Notes: generated from the sequence alone by a model not told the origin. A stretch of DNA of 64,000 nucleotides from an uncultured Erysipelotrichaceae bacterium (GCA_902791625.1 CADAWN010000017.1:1-64000), one strand, 5' to 3'. Numbered from the stretch's first letter, positions 24,925 to 33,777 are shown. Made by a program: numbers and translations.

Positions 24925-25145
24925 ATATGTAGTCTTTAAATACATTGATGAAGGACATGATAAGTAAATTTATTATTAAAGAGAGTTCATGGTTGGTGAG
25001 AATGAATATAATTGTTACTTGTTACTACCTTTTTAGTAGAATTATGAAAAGTAATTCCGGTAATTTCCGTTAAAATAAATTAAGATAAACCAGGGATGGT
25101 ACCGTCATTTTGACTCCTATATGAATATTATAGGAGTTTTTATTT
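24925..25145 (+). promoter_or_regulatory. T-box leader (thrS)
   Basis: The leader contains 'GATGAAGGACATGATAAGTAA' in two parts at its 5' end, GAGAG...GGTTGGTGAGAA for Stem I, and the T-box core AGGGATGGTACCGTC (25092-25106), which pairs with the tRNA acceptor. The terminator ACTCCTATA/TATAGGAGT plus TTTTATTTT (25113-25145) follows. By the downstream gene it senses uncharged tRNA-Thr. I could not fix the specifier codon by eye. Confidence 0.88.
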
Positions 25146-25155
25146 TGGAGGGATT

Positions 25156-25314
25156 ATGACTAAAGAAGAGTATAGAGAACAAGAAGAAAAATTGTTGATG
25201 GATGAACTAAATGAAAAAGATTTAGAAAAAAGAAAAGAAATTCATAATAAAATAGAAGAATTGAGAAGAAAGTTTAAGAAAAGTTTAATAGAACAAAGAA
25301 AGAAGGTAAAATAA
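25156..25314 (+). CDS. 52-residue charged coiled-coil protein upstream of thrS
   Basis: A 52-codon frame between the T-box terminator and thrS, starting MTKEEYREQEEKLL with a GGAGGG ribosome site. It is almost entirely Glu/Lys/Arg helix with coiled-coil spacing. Its TAA overlaps the thrS ATG by one base (TAATG), so thrS translation is probably coupled to it. It would be induced by threonine starvation together with thrS. No known family is recognised; it might be a regulatory leader or a real small protein. Confidence 0.6.
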   Translation: MTKEEYREQEEKLLMDELNEKDLEKRKEIHNKIEELRRKFKKSLIEQRKKVK

Positions 25315-27071
25315 TGATAAATATTAAAGAAGATGAAAAATTAAATGTTCTAAATCACTCATGTGCACATTTACTTGCTCAAGCAGTAAAACATTTATAT
25401 CCAGAAGCTAAGTTTTGGGTAGGGCCAGCTATTGAAGAAGGATTCTATTATGATATAGATTTAGGTGATGTAACTATTACTGAAGAAGATCTAGCTAATA
25501 TCGAAAAAGAAATGAAGAAGTGTAGTAAGAGTGCTAAAAATATAGTAAGACGTGAATTAAGTAAAAAAGAAGCACTTGAACTATTTAAAGACAATCCATA
25601 TAAAATAGAATTAATTGAAAACTTAGGTGATGATGAAGTAATTAGTTGTTATACTCAAGGAGATTTTACTGATCTTTGTCGTGGACCACATGTTGAAAAT
25701 ACAAAATTAATTAAGTATTTTAAACTACTTAAAGTAAGTGGTGCATACTATAAGGGTGACTCTAAAAATAAAGTGTTACAAAGAATATATGGTATATGTT
25801 TTGAAAATGAAGAAGATTTAAATAAACATCTTGAATACTTAGAAGAATGTAAACAAAGAGATCATCGTAAGATAGGAAAAGATTTAGGAATATTTATGTT
25901 TGCTGATTTAGTAGGTAGAGGACTTCCTATGTGGCTTCCTAATGGATTTATGGTAAGACGTAGTTTAGCTGATTATATTATGAATAAAGAGTTAGAACTT
26001 GGTTATAAACATGTTTTAACACCATCACTAGGTAATGTTGATTTATATAAAACTAGTGGACACTGGGATCACTATAAAGAAGATATGTTCCCAGCTATGG
26101 AGTTAGATGATGAAGCATATGTTTTAAGACCAATGAACTGTCCACATCATATGATGATGTTTAAAAATAGTCTTCATTCATATCGTGATTTACCATTAAG
26201 AATTGCAGAAATAGCAAGTGACTTTAGATATGAATCAAGTGGATCTTTATGTGGTATTGAAAGAACACGTGCATTTACTCAAAATGATTCACATATCTTC
26301 TGTACACCAGACCAAATAAAAGATGAATTCCAAGGTGTTGTTAAGTTAATACTTGATGTTTATAAAGACTTTGGATTTAAAGATTATGAATTTAGACTTT
26401 CTTTAAGAGATAAGAATGATAAAGAAAAATATTTTGATAATGATGAAATGTGGGATAAAGCAGAAAATGAATTAAGAAAAGTTCTTAAAGAATTAGATAT
26501 TCCATTCTATGAAGCTGAAGGAGAAGCAGCATTCTATGGACCTAAACTAGATGTTCAAGTAAAGAGTGCAATTGGTCATGATGTAACACTTTCTACTTGT
26601 CAGTTAGACTTCTTACTTCCAGAAAGATTTGAGCTTACTTATGTTGATGAAGCTGGTAATAAAGTAAGACCTGTAGTAATTCATAGAGCTATTCTTGGAA
26701 GTTTAGATCGTTTCATTGCTTTCCTACTTGAAGAGACTAAAGGTAACTTACCACTATGGCTTGCTCCAACTCAAGTAATGTTAATACCAGTATCAGGTGA
26801 ACATCAAGGAGAATATTCTTATGAATTAAAAGAATTATTTACTAAGAATGGTATTAGAGTAGAAGTAGATGATAGAAATGAAAAACTAGGATATAGAATG
26901 AGAGAAGCTCAAATTAAGAAAATACCATACTCACTAGTAATTGGAGATAATGAAAAAGATAATAAAACAGTAACTTATAGAAGACATGGTAGTGAAGAAA
27001 AAGTAACTGTTACAAATGAAGAATTTATTAAACTTCTAAAAGAAGAAGTAGAAAATAAAGTAAGACAATAA
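25314..27071 (+). CDS. thrS: Threonine--tRNA ligase lacking the TGS domain
   Basis: Class II synthetase of 585 residues. The SAD editing domain is at the N-terminus ('HSCAHLLAQAV' with HxxxH at 15-19, and 'CRGPH'). The catalytic core has 'MNCPHHMMM', 'FRYESSGSLCGIERTRAFTQND' in parts as motif 2, and 'HRAILGSLDRFIAFLLE' as motif 3. A C-terminal anticodon domain follows. Bacterial ThrRS is usually ~640 residues with a TGS domain first; here the protein starts right at the editing domain. The T-box above controls it. Confidence 0.95.
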   Translation: MINIKEDEKLNVLNHSCAHLLAQAVKHLYPEAKFWVGPAIEEGFYYDIDLGDVTITEEDLANIEKEMKKCSKSAKNIVRRELSKKEALELFKDNPYKIELIENLGDDEVISCYTQGDFTDLCRGPHVENTKLIKYFKLLKVSGAYYKGDSKNKVLQRIYGICFENEEDLNKHLEYLEECKQRDHRKIGKDLGIFMFADLVGRGLPMWLPNGFMVRRSLADYIMNKELELGYKHVLTPSLGNVDLYKTSGHWDHYKEDMFPAMELDDEAYVLRPMNCPHHMMMFKNSLHSYRDLPLRIAEIASDFRYESSGSLCGIERTRAFTQNDSHIFCTPDQIKDEFQGVVKLILDVYKDFGFKDYEFRLSLRDKNDKEKYFDNDEMWDKAENELRKVLKELDIPFYEAEGEAAFYGPKLDVQVKSAIGHDVTLSTCQLDFLLPERFELTYVDEAGNKVRPVVIHRAILGSLDRFIAFLLEETKGNLPLWLAPTQVMLIPVSGEHQGEYSYELKELFTKNGIRVEVDDRNEKLGYRMREAQIKKIPYSLVIGDNEKDNKTVTYRRHGSEEKVTVTNEEFIKLLKEEVENKVRQ

Positions 27072-27076
27072 CAAAA

Positions 27077-27105
27077 AAAGAAATCTCAAATGAGGTTTCT
27101 TTATT
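27077..27105 (+). terminator. Terminator after thrS
   Basis: AAAGAAATCTCA pairs with TGAGGTTTCTTT (one G-T pair), followed by ATTATTTG. Confidence 0.75.
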
Positions 27106-27176
27106 ATTTGACAAACATTTTAATTACATAGTAAACTTATATTAAGTAGAATGATGCTAAAAGAAAGGGTTATGTT

Positions 27177-27869
27177 ATGACAAGAGATGAATGTGCTGGT
27201 AAAGTAAAAAATATAATGATTAATAAGAATCCATACGGACAATACCATAAACAAAATTTTGACTTGTATGAAAGATTATATGGCGAAAATACACCAATTA
27301 ATTCTAGCATTATAAATAATATGCCAAATGCCTCAGTAGTACTTAGTGAAGAAGTTTATGAAAGCCTTTTAGCTATACATGATGTAACAAATGACTCAAA
27401 ACAAGAATTTCCATTTTTCTTATATGGTAAAGAAGTAGGCAATAATGTTATATTATTTGATGAATTTGTATCATCAAGTAGTAATAGACAAAATGCTCAA
27501 GCTCACTTTGATCAAAATATGATAAATAACTTAGAAAATAAAATTAATAATAATACAAGTGGTAATCTTGTCGTATGTCATGGACATTCACATCCACCAC
27601 TTGGTGACTTTAATGAAAACTTTTCATATGGTGATTTTATATCTTATGTAGAAATGAATCAAAATAATCAAGTATTTAGAAGCAAACAAGCTGAACTTAC
27701 AAGTTGTTTAGTTACCCCAAGTGGAGATATAAACTTTGTTTTTTATGATAATGTAAATGATAATTTTTTTAGATTTACCAATGTATATGTAAAAGATATG
27801 TATAACAATGTTAAACCAGTAAAGTGTTACGGAATGAATCAAGAAAGACAATATAATAGTAGTTTATAA
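27177..27869 (+). CDS. Possible JAMM/MPN-like metal-dependent isopeptidase
   Basis: A 230-residue soluble protein. 'VVCHGHSHPPLGDFNENFSYGD' in two parts resembles the JAB/MPN metal site H-x-H-P...S-x2-D, with a spacer of 10 rather than 7 residues. An upstream Glu in 'EFPFFLYGKE' could be the catalytic acid. No ubiquitin-like or E1 partner is adjacent, although a ThiF/E1-fold gene (tcdA) lies at 61.8 kb. Some JAB proteins are phage or peptidase related. The fold call is tentative. Confidence 0.5.
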   Translation: MTRDECAGKVKNIMINKNPYGQYHKQNFDLYERLYGENTPINSSIINNMPNASVVLSEEVYESLLAIHDVTNDSKQEFPFFLYGKEVGNNVILFDEFVSSSSNRQNAQAHFDQNMINNLENKINNNTSGNLVVCHGHSHPPLGDFNENFSYGDFISYVEMNQNNQVFRSKQAELTSCLVTPSGDINFVFYDNVNDNFFRFTNVYVKDMYNNVKPVKCYGMNQERQYNSSL

Positions 27870-27876
27870 TAAGACA

Positions 27877-27904
27877 AAAGAAGCGATAAATCACTTCTTT
27901 TTTA
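27877..27904 (+). terminator. Intrinsic terminator
   Basis: AAAAGAAG-C-GAT and ATC-A-CTTCTTTT form a stem with one mismatch and a T-rich end. Confidence 0.65.
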
Positions 27905-27988
27905 TTTGTCTGTAAACTATGTAAAGTATTATAAATTTTTTTTATTTTGTTTACAAATAATAGATTTTGATGTATATTTATAGTAAGC

Positions 27989-28018
27989 AGTGGCAAATAG
28001 TGGGGAAAAGTGGTGAAT
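27989..28018 (+). promoter_or_regulatory. MraZ operator (three direct repeats)
   Basis: Three AGTGG units occur at exact 10-base spacing just before mraZ: AGTGGCAAAT, AGTGGGGAAA, AGTGGTGAAT. Direct GTGG repeats at 10-base spacing in front of mraZ are the known binding site of MraZ, so the division operon is probably autoregulated. Confidence 0.8.
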
Positions 28019-28022
28019 AATT

Positions 28023-28460
28023 ATGTTAATGGGAGAGTATCATCATAATATTGATGACAAAGGAAGACTAACAATTCCTTCTAAATTTAGATTTGATTTA
28101 GGGGATAAATTCGTAATTACTCGTGGACTTGAAAATTGTTTATTTGCATACTCTGAAGATGATTTTAAAAAAATCGTTGAAAGACTTGAACAAATCCCAT
28201 TTACTAAAAAAGATGCACGACAATTTATGAGATTTTTCTTATCTGGTGCCACGCTAGTAGAATTTGATAAACAAGGACGTATCAATATCACAGCACCTTT
28301 AATTAGTTATGCGAATCTTGAAAAAGAATGCATAATAATCGGAACAGGCGATAGACTTGAAATTTGGTCTAGTGATAATTGGAATAACTTTATGGATTCT
28401 ACAAAAGATAGTATGTCTGATATAGCTGAAGGTTTATTTAATACCGATATTAATTTGTAG
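28023..28460 (+). CDS. mraZ: Transcriptional regulator MraZ
   Basis: A 145-residue AbrB-fold protein with two MraZ repeats. It starts MLMGEYHHNIDDKGRLTIPSKFR (split here), nearly the family consensus, and has the second DxxGR motif in 'FDKQGRINI'. It is the first gene of the division and cell-wall cluster and binds its own promoter region, where three AGTGG repeats are visible. The next gene, rsmH, starts 8 bases downstream. Confidence 0.96.
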   Translation: MLMGEYHHNIDDKGRLTIPSKFRFDLGDKFVITRGLENCLFAYSEDDFKKIVERLEQIPFTKKDARQFMRFFLSGATLVEFDKQGRINITAPLISYANLEKECIIIGTGDRLEIWSSDNWNNFMDSTKDSMSDIAEGLFNTDINL

Positions 28461-28468
28461 GTGATAAT

Positions 28469-29392
28469 ATGCATATTAGTGTTTTAAAAGATGAATTAAT
28501 AGATAATTTAAACCTTAAAGAAAATAGTATTATAGTAGACGGAACCTTAGGCTATGCGGGAGACAGTAGTATCATTTTAGAAAGAATAAAAAAGGGGTTT
28601 TTATTCGCCTTTGACCAAGATAGTGAAGCAATTGAATATAGTAGAAAAAAATTAGAAAGTATTGGTGATAACTTCACTATCATTAAAAGTAACTTTGTTA
28701 ATTTAAAAGAAGAACTTAATAAGAGGGGAATAAAACAAATTGATGGGGCTATATTTGATCTAGGAGTATCAAGTCCTCAACTTGATAATAAAGAAAGAGG
28801 ATTTAGTTATCATGAAGATGCAAGACTTGATATGAGAATGGATAAAGATAATAAGTTAGATGCTTATTATGTAGTTAATAACTATTCACTTAATGATTTA
28901 ACAAGAATATTTAGAGATTATGGTGAAGATAAATTTGCTTATCAAATAGCTAAAAAAATAGTAAAAGAAAGAGAATCTAAACCGATTGAAACAACTCTAG
29001 AGTTAGTTGAAATAATTAAAAGTGCAGTACCAGAAAAAGAAAAAAGAAAAAAACATCCTGCTAAACAAATATTTCAAGCTATAAGAATAGAAGTTAATCA
29101 TGAATTAGATGTTATTAAACCAGCACTTGAACAAGCATTAAGTATGCTTACAGTTGGTGGAAGAGTTGAAGTTATTACATTTCATTCACTAGAAGATAAA
29201 ATAGTAAAAAAGTATTTTAAAGAACTAACTGAAGTTGATGAAAAAATTAAAGGAATGCCTAATATTGATCCTAAATATTTACCAGATTTCAAATTAGTAG
29301 TAAATAAAGCAATAATTCCAAGTGAAGAAGAACTTGAAAATAATAATAGATCAAGAAGTGCTAAACTTCGTATAATAGAAAAAATAAAATAA
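28469..29392 (+). CDS. rsmH: 16S rRNA (cytosine1402-N4)-methyltransferase RsmH
   Basis: SAM-dependent methyltransferase of 307 residues, second in the mraZ operon. It starts MHISVLKDELIDNL, has the SAM-binding 'VDGTLGYAGDSSIIL' (~25-38), 'GAIFDLGVSSPQLD' and the C-terminal 'RSRSAKLRIIEKIK'. It modifies the ribosomal P site. Gene order and length are canonical. Confidence 0.96.
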   Translation: MHISVLKDELIDNLNLKENSIIVDGTLGYAGDSSIILERIKKGFLFAFDQDSEAIEYSRKKLESIGDNFTIIKSNFVNLKEELNKRGIKQIDGAIFDLGVSSPQLDNKERGFSYHEDARLDMRMDKDNKLDAYYVVNNYSLNDLTRIFRDYGEDKFAYQIAKKIVKERESKPIETTLELVEIIKSAVPEKEKRKKHPAKQIFQAIRIEVNHELDVIKPALEQALSMLTVGGRVEVITFHSLEDKIVKKYFKELTEVDEKIKGMPNIDPKYLPDFKLVVNKAIIPSEEELENNNRSRSAKLRIIEKIK

Positions 29393-29406
29393 GGAAAGTG
29401 ATTATT

Positions 29407-29703
29407 ATGAAAAAGAAAAAATATAAGAAAGTAGTAAAAATGTCAAAGACTGAAAGATTATTGTATACACTTGCGATAACTTTACTTTTACTTGCACCTA
29501 TTTCTGTTGTTTTTTCTAAGGCTACACTTTCAAAACTTAACTTCGAAGTAGAAGAAAAGAAAAGAGAAATTGAAAAACAACAAAAAGAAAATGATAGTCT
29601 TGCTATGGCTATTGATGAATTAGCAAGCTTAACTACAGTTCAACAAGTTGCACAAAGTGAAGGATTGAGTTATAATAATGCTAACATAAAGGTTGTAAGA
29701 TAA
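29407..29703 (+). CDS. ftsL: Cell division protein FtsL
   Basis: A 98-residue bitopic membrane protein: basic cytoplasmic N-terminus (KKKKYKK), one transmembrane helix at about 21-42, then a leucine-zipper-like coiled coil ('LNFEVEEKKREIEKQQKEND'). This is the FtsL/FtsLB pattern and position (between rsmH and pbpB). ATG 29407 is chosen over GTG 29398 because the AAGGAAAG site is then better spaced. It would act in the FtsLB/DivIC division complex. Confidence 0.85.
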   Translation: MKKKKYKKVVKMSKTERLLYTLAITLLLLAPISVVFSKATLSKLNFEVEEKKREIEKQQKENDSLAMAIDELASLTTVQQVAQSEGLSYNNANIKVVR

Positions 29704-29725
29704 CTAACTGAAGGACGTGAGTTAA

Positions 29726-31894
29726 TTGAAAAATAAAAAGAGAAGAAATAATATTAAATATAGTAAATCTTTAATTATTGCTTCTCTTTTTTTAGTTGGA
29801 GTAATGATTATAAGATTAGTACAACTTTCTACAGCTAAAGAAATAGATGGTACAAATTTACAAAAACTTGCCAATAGTAGAACAACTAAAACTGTTAAAC
29901 TAGAAGCTAATCGTGGTACTATTTATAGTGCTAATAAAGATGTACTAGCTCAAAATGTTACTTCATATAAATTAATTGCTTATCTTGATTCAAAGAGAAC
30001 AACAAATAAAAATAAACCACAACATGTAGTAGATAAAGATTTAACTGCTGAAAAACTCGCACCTATTCTTGGTATGGAAAAACAAGATGTATTAAAATAC
30101 TTAAATAAAGAAAATCTTTATCAAACTGAGTTTGGTAATAAAGGAAAAGGCCTAACAGAAATACAAAAAATTGAAATAGAAAATTTAAAATTACCAGGTC
30201 TTGACTTTATAGAAAGTTATAAAAGATACTATCCTAAAGGTAATTTCCTGTCATATACTTTAGGATACGCAACACCAGATGAAGATAAAAATGGTGATAC
30301 AGTTATTAATGGTAAGATGGGTCTTGAACAATACTATAATAATATTTTAAAAGGTGAAGATGGATATGTTACTTATCAAAAAGATTTAAAAGGATATAAA
30401 ATATCTGGTACTAATGAGATAAGAAAAGATGCAGTTCAAGGAAAAGATATTTATTTAACGATTGATAGTAACGTTCAATTTTTTATTGAACAAGCTCTAG
30501 CTAACTCTAAAGCTAATTATGGTTATGAATGGTTTACAATAGTTATATTAGATGCTAAAACTGGTAAAGTTTTAGGACTTTCTTCTAATCCTAATTTTGA
30601 TCTTAATACAAGAAATGATATAGAAAGTTATTTAGATTTAACTATATCTGTTCCATATGAACCAGGAAGTACAATGAAGACTTATACTTATATGGCTGCG
30701 ATGGAAAATAATGTTTATAATGGGGATGCTACATATAAATCTGGTACATATGTAACAAGTGATGGTACTGAAATAGGTGACTGGAATAGAGCTGGTTGGG
30801 GTTATATTTCATATGACAGAGGATATGCTTTATCTAGTAACGTAGGTGTTATTAATTTAATTCAAAATAACATGAATAGTACTATGTTAAGACAATATTA
30901 TAAAAGACTTGGTTTTGGTAAGAAAACAGGTATAACTCTTCCAAATGAACAAGCAGGTAAAATTAATTTTAAATATGAAACAGAAATACTTAATGCAGGA
31001 TTTGGACAAGGTATTACAACAACTCCAATGCAAAATGTTCAAGCTATGACACCACTTACTAATGATGGTATGTTATTAAAACCATATATAGTCGAAAAAA
31101 TAGTAGATCATGATACAGGTGAAGTAGTATTTAGTGGAGCAAGAAAAGAAAAAGAAAGACTTGCATCAACTCAGACAGTTGAAAAAATGTTAAAACTAAT
31201 GGATGATACAGTAAATGGTATAGGTAACACCGGTTCACTTTATAGACTTGAAAGTGGGGAATTAATTGGTAAAACAGGTACAGCTCAAATAGCAGGAGAT
31301 AATGGACGAGGTTATTTATCTGGTAAGTCTGATATAATTTCATCATTTTCTGGAGTATATCCAAAAAGTGATCCTCAATTTATAATTTACGCATCAGTAA
31401 AAAGACCTGGTAATGGTAATCAAAGAGCAGTATCTACTGCAGTATTAGAAATAGTAAGTAATATATCTAAATATTATGGTACTGAAGTATCAGATACAGA
31501 AGGAGAAAAGATTACATCATATAAAATGCCATCATTTAAAAATAAAAGCCTAGAAAGTGTTCAAAAAACACTTAAAGATAATAACATTAATAATGTTGTA
31601 GTAATAGGTAGTGGTAATAAAGTTGTAAATCAATATCCAGTTAAAAATACAACTATAGTAAATAAAGATAGAGTATTCTTACTTACAAATGATAATAATG
31701 TTAAAGTTCCAGATGTAAAAGGATATTCAAGTAAAGAGGCAAAAGAATTATTAAAACTATGTAATATTAAGTCTACTCTTAATGGAAATGGATATGTAGT
31801 AAGTCAAAGTATAGAACCAGGAGTGGATGTAGTAAATAATATGAAAATAGAATTACAGTTAAGTCCAAAATTTGATGCAGATGTCACAACATGA
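29726..31894 (+). CDS. pbpB: Penicillin-binding protein 2B-type transpeptidase (FtsI) with PASTA domains
   Basis: Septal class B PBP of 722 residues. A membrane anchor (~15-32) leads to the dimerisation domain ('LEANRGTIYSANKDVLA') and the transpeptidase domain, with active-site Ser in 'EPGSTMK' (~314), 'SSNVG' and 'KTGTAQ' (~515). Two C-terminal PASTA domains (~590-720) end with 'VPDVKGYSSKEAKELL...'. The start codon is TTG, set by the AAGGACG site; the neighbouring GTG frame is closed. It belongs to the mraZ operon. SpoVD is a close relative and cannot be fully excluded. Confidence 0.92.
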   Translation: MKNKKRRNNIKYSKSLIIASLFLVGVMIIRLVQLSTAKEIDGTNLQKLANSRTTKTVKLEANRGTIYSANKDVLAQNVTSYKLIAYLDSKRTTNKNKPQHVVDKDLTAEKLAPILGMEKQDVLKYLNKENLYQTEFGNKGKGLTEIQKIEIENLKLPGLDFIESYKRYYPKGNFLSYTLGYATPDEDKNGDTVINGKMGLEQYYNNILKGEDGYVTYQKDLKGYKISGTNEIRKDAVQGKDIYLTIDSNVQFFIEQALANSKANYGYEWFTIVILDAKTGKVLGLSSNPNFDLNTRNDIESYLDLTISVPYEPGSTMKTYTYMAAMENNVYNGDATYKSGTYVTSDGTEIGDWNRAGWGYISYDRGYALSSNVGVINLIQNNMNSTMLRQYYKRLGFGKKTGITLPNEQAGKINFKYETEILNAGFGQGITTTPMQNVQAMTPLTNDGMLLKPYIVEKIVDHDTGEVVFSGARKEKERLASTQTVEKMLKLMDDTVNGIGNTGSLYRLESGELIGKTGTAQIAGDNGRGYLSGKSDIISSFSGVYPKSDPQFIIYASVKRPGNGNQRAVSTAVLEIVSNISKYYGTEVSDTEGEKITSYKMPSFKNKSLESVQKTLKDNNINNVVVIGSGNKVVNQYPVKNTTIVNKDRVFLLTNDNNVKVPDVKGYSSKEAKELLKLCNIKSTLNGNGYVVSQSIEPGVDVVNNMKIELQLSPKFDADVTT

Positions 31895-31917
31895 TATAAT
31901 ACATTTGGAGGTTTTGT

Positions 31918-32409
31918 ATGAAAAAAATAAGTATTAGTTTGTTTTTAATATTTACAATTATCTTAATAAGTGGTTGTGGTAAAGAAACAATAGAAGATAA
32001 AATGAAACAAGAAGATAATGAGAAAGTACTTCATTGTGTACGAAATGTAACTACTCAAGATAATATAGATGCAGATATAAAATATAGTATCTATTATGAT
32101 GGCGATTATGTTACAAAAACAGTTTCAATAGAAAAAGTAACATCTAAAGATAAAGATATATTAAATCAATATAAAGAGGCATATGAAAAAGTATTTTCTA
32201 GTTATAAAGGGATTGACTACTATGATAATAAAGTAGAAAAAAATGGTAATACAGTTTCAAGTATTACAGTCATCAATTATCAAAAAGTAGATACAAACAA
32301 AATAATTGAAATAGAAGGAAAAGAAGATAATATATTTGAAGAAGATGGAAAAGTAAAAAAAGATACTTTAGTAAATTTTTATAAAAAGTATGGTATTACT
32401 TGTAAATAA
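31918..32409 (+). CDS. Lipoprotein, DUF1307-like
   Basis: A 163-residue lipoprotein with a signal peptide and lipobox 'ISGC' (Cys ~20). The mature part has 'YYDGDYVTKTVSIEKV', a helix and 'SSYKGIDYYDNKVEKNGNTVSSITVINYQKVD', which resembles the DUF1307/YehR lipoproteins. GGAGG precedes the ATG, and it follows pbpB closely. Function unknown. Confidence 0.65.
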   Translation: MKKISISLFLIFTIILISGCGKETIEDKMKQEDNEKVLHCVRNVTTQDNIDADIKYSIYYDGDYVTKTVSIEKVTSKDKDILNQYKEAYEKVFSSYKGIDYYDNKVEKNGNTVSSITVINYQKVDTNKIIEIEGKEDNIFEEDGKVKKDTLVNFYKKYGITCK

Positions 32410-32422
32410 TATCTTCTTTTTT

Positions 32423-32474
32423 GTTCAAATAGTTTAATGGATAAAATACTTTCCTCCGACGAAAGAGATATAGG
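32423..32474 (+). other. tRNA-Arg(CCG)-like 5' half (no T-arm)
   Basis: The sequence has tRNA features in order: GTTCAAA as acceptor 5' strand, TA, D-arm GTTTAATGGATAAAAT, and anticodon arm CTTTC-CTCCGAC-GAAAG with anticodon CCG. AGAT and the T-stem start ATAGG then follow. The T-loop and 3' acceptor are missing; at 32475 it runs into the D-arm of a second tRNA-like sequence. Confidence 0.5.
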
Positions 32475-32475
32475 A

Positions 32476-32542
32476 TAGTTTAGTGGTAAAACAGATCCTT
32501 GGTAAGGATCAGCGGAGAGTTCAATTCTCTCTTTCGGCACCA
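32476..32542 (+). tRNA. tRNA-Thr(GGT)-like sequence lacking its own 5' acceptor strand
   Basis: The D-arm GTTTAGTGGTAAAAC, anticodon arm GATCC-TTGGTAA-GGATC (anticodon GGT) and T-arm GAGAG-TTCAATT-CTCTC are well formed. The acceptor 3' strand TTTCGGC and an encoded ACCA follow. The matching 5' strand (GCCGAAA) is not where it should be. GTTCAAA at 32423 can pair with it in 6 of 7 positions including two G-T pairs, so the whole 120-base unit could share one acceptor stem with two anticodon arms. Confidence 0.5.
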
Positions 32543-32559
32543 TTTTATATAAATAACTC

Positions 32560-32594
32560 AAAACTATCAATAAAAATATTATTGATAGTTTTAT
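32560..32594 (+). terminator. Intrinsic terminator after tRNA-like locus
   Basis: A 14-bp stem, AAAACTATCAATAA with TTATTGATAGTTTT, has a 5-base loop and a T-rich end. Confidence 0.75.
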
Positions 32595-32634
32595 ATTGCG
32601 GTGTTATAATAATTAACTATAAATGGAGGTTTTT

Positions 32635-33648
32635 ATGAAATTGTGTCCAAGTGATGAACGTGTAAGTCAAATGGAAATTTATGATTTGCTTTTTATATGT
32701 TCTAATCTTGATAGTTTTTCTGAATTTAATAATAATGTAATTGAATTTATGTCAAATAAGAAAAATGCAAAAAATAGATTTTATTTATTAGATATTGCTA
32801 ATAAAAAACATATTATTGGATTAAGAAAAGTAAAAAAGTTTTATCAACAAAATAAGCGTGTTATTGATGAAATAAACAGAACTTGTTATACAATAAATAA
32901 TTTTATTGGTTCTAATTATGATTATAATGGTAATTGTAAAATGAATTCTTCTTTAGAAACTTTTTATAAGTATTTAGTTAAACATAAAGACGAAAAAAAA
33001 CAAATAATCACTTTATTAAAGAAACTTAGAGATTTAGGATTTAAAGATATATATTTTAATGAAGATGATGAGTTCACTGATTCAATATATTCTATTTCTT
33101 GTAATAGTTATGGTTGTTCATATATGGAAAATATGGAAGCATTACCTAATTATTCTAGTGATTGTGTTTATTATAAAACAACAGGTTCAAACTATAAAAT
33201 TGATATTGGAGGATTATTCATTAGATTAACTCATCATTATGATATTTATATAACTGTTAACAATTTACTATTTGATCCTAGTTTATTACCAAATAGTATA
33301 ACTAAAGAGACTACATATAATAAGATTTTGAGTCTTAGAGACAATCAAAAAGATAGTTGTCGAGCTATTCAAAATTCAGTTGATTTAAGTCTAAGTGTTG
33401 ATGATTTATATGACATATTCAATTCAACTACTAAAGTTGTTGATGGCTTTGAAAGTGTAAAAGATAAAAAACAATTAAAGAAAAAATTATCAAAGATTAA
33501 AGAGTATTTAGATGATATAAAAGAGATTAGTGAACAATATGATAATAGTATTTGTAAGAATACTTCAAAAATAACAAAAGAACAATTGAAATTAGAAAAA
33601 ACTAGATGTCTTAATAGAAGACAATGGAGTAGTATAGATATAGATTAG
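32635..33648 (+). CDS. Hypothetical protein, 337 residues
   Basis: A soluble protein without recognised motifs. ATG at 32635 is chosen because GGAGG precedes it; the upstream in-frame ATG overlaps that site. The central part is rich in Cys, Tyr and Ser ('SISCNSYGCSYMENMEALPNYSSDCVYY'). The C-terminus is a charged helix ('KKQLKKKLSKIKEYLDDIKEISEQYD'). A TATAAT box near 32605 is 30 bases upstream. No function assigned. Confidence 0.6.
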   Translation: MKLCPSDERVSQMEIYDLLFICSNLDSFSEFNNNVIEFMSNKKNAKNRFYLLDIANKKHIIGLRKVKKFYQQNKRVIDEINRTCYTINNFIGSNYDYNGNCKMNSSLETFYKYLVKHKDEKKQIITLLKKLRDLGFKDIYFNEDDEFTDSIYSISCNSYGCSYMENMEALPNYSSDCVYYKTTGSNYKIDIGGLFIRLTHHYDIYITVNNLLFDPSLLPNSITKETTYNKILSLRDNQKDSCRAIQNSVDLSLSVDDLYDIFNSTTKVVDGFESVKDKKQLKKKLSKIKEYLDDIKEISEQYDNSICKNTSKITKEQLKLEKTRCLNRRQWSSIDID

Positions 33649-33685
33649 TATAATATTATAAATTAATTAAAAAAATAGTGGTAAA

Positions 33686-33721
33686 AGTAGAGTAAAGGTA
33701 CTGTAAACTACTGTTTTTTTT
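33686..33721 (+). terminator. Intrinsic terminator
   Basis: AGTAG pairs with CTACT around an inner AGTA/TACT stem, followed by GTTTTTTTT. Confidence 0.6.
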
Positions 33722-33777
33722 ATTTACAACAATTATTTCTAAAATATATAATTAAATTAATAATAGGAGGAGTATAT

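Noticed and set aside
32379-32570. Minus-strand open frame with 'KERIELSADPYQGSVLPLNYP'
   Set aside because: It is the well-known artefact made by reading the complement of a tRNA gene.
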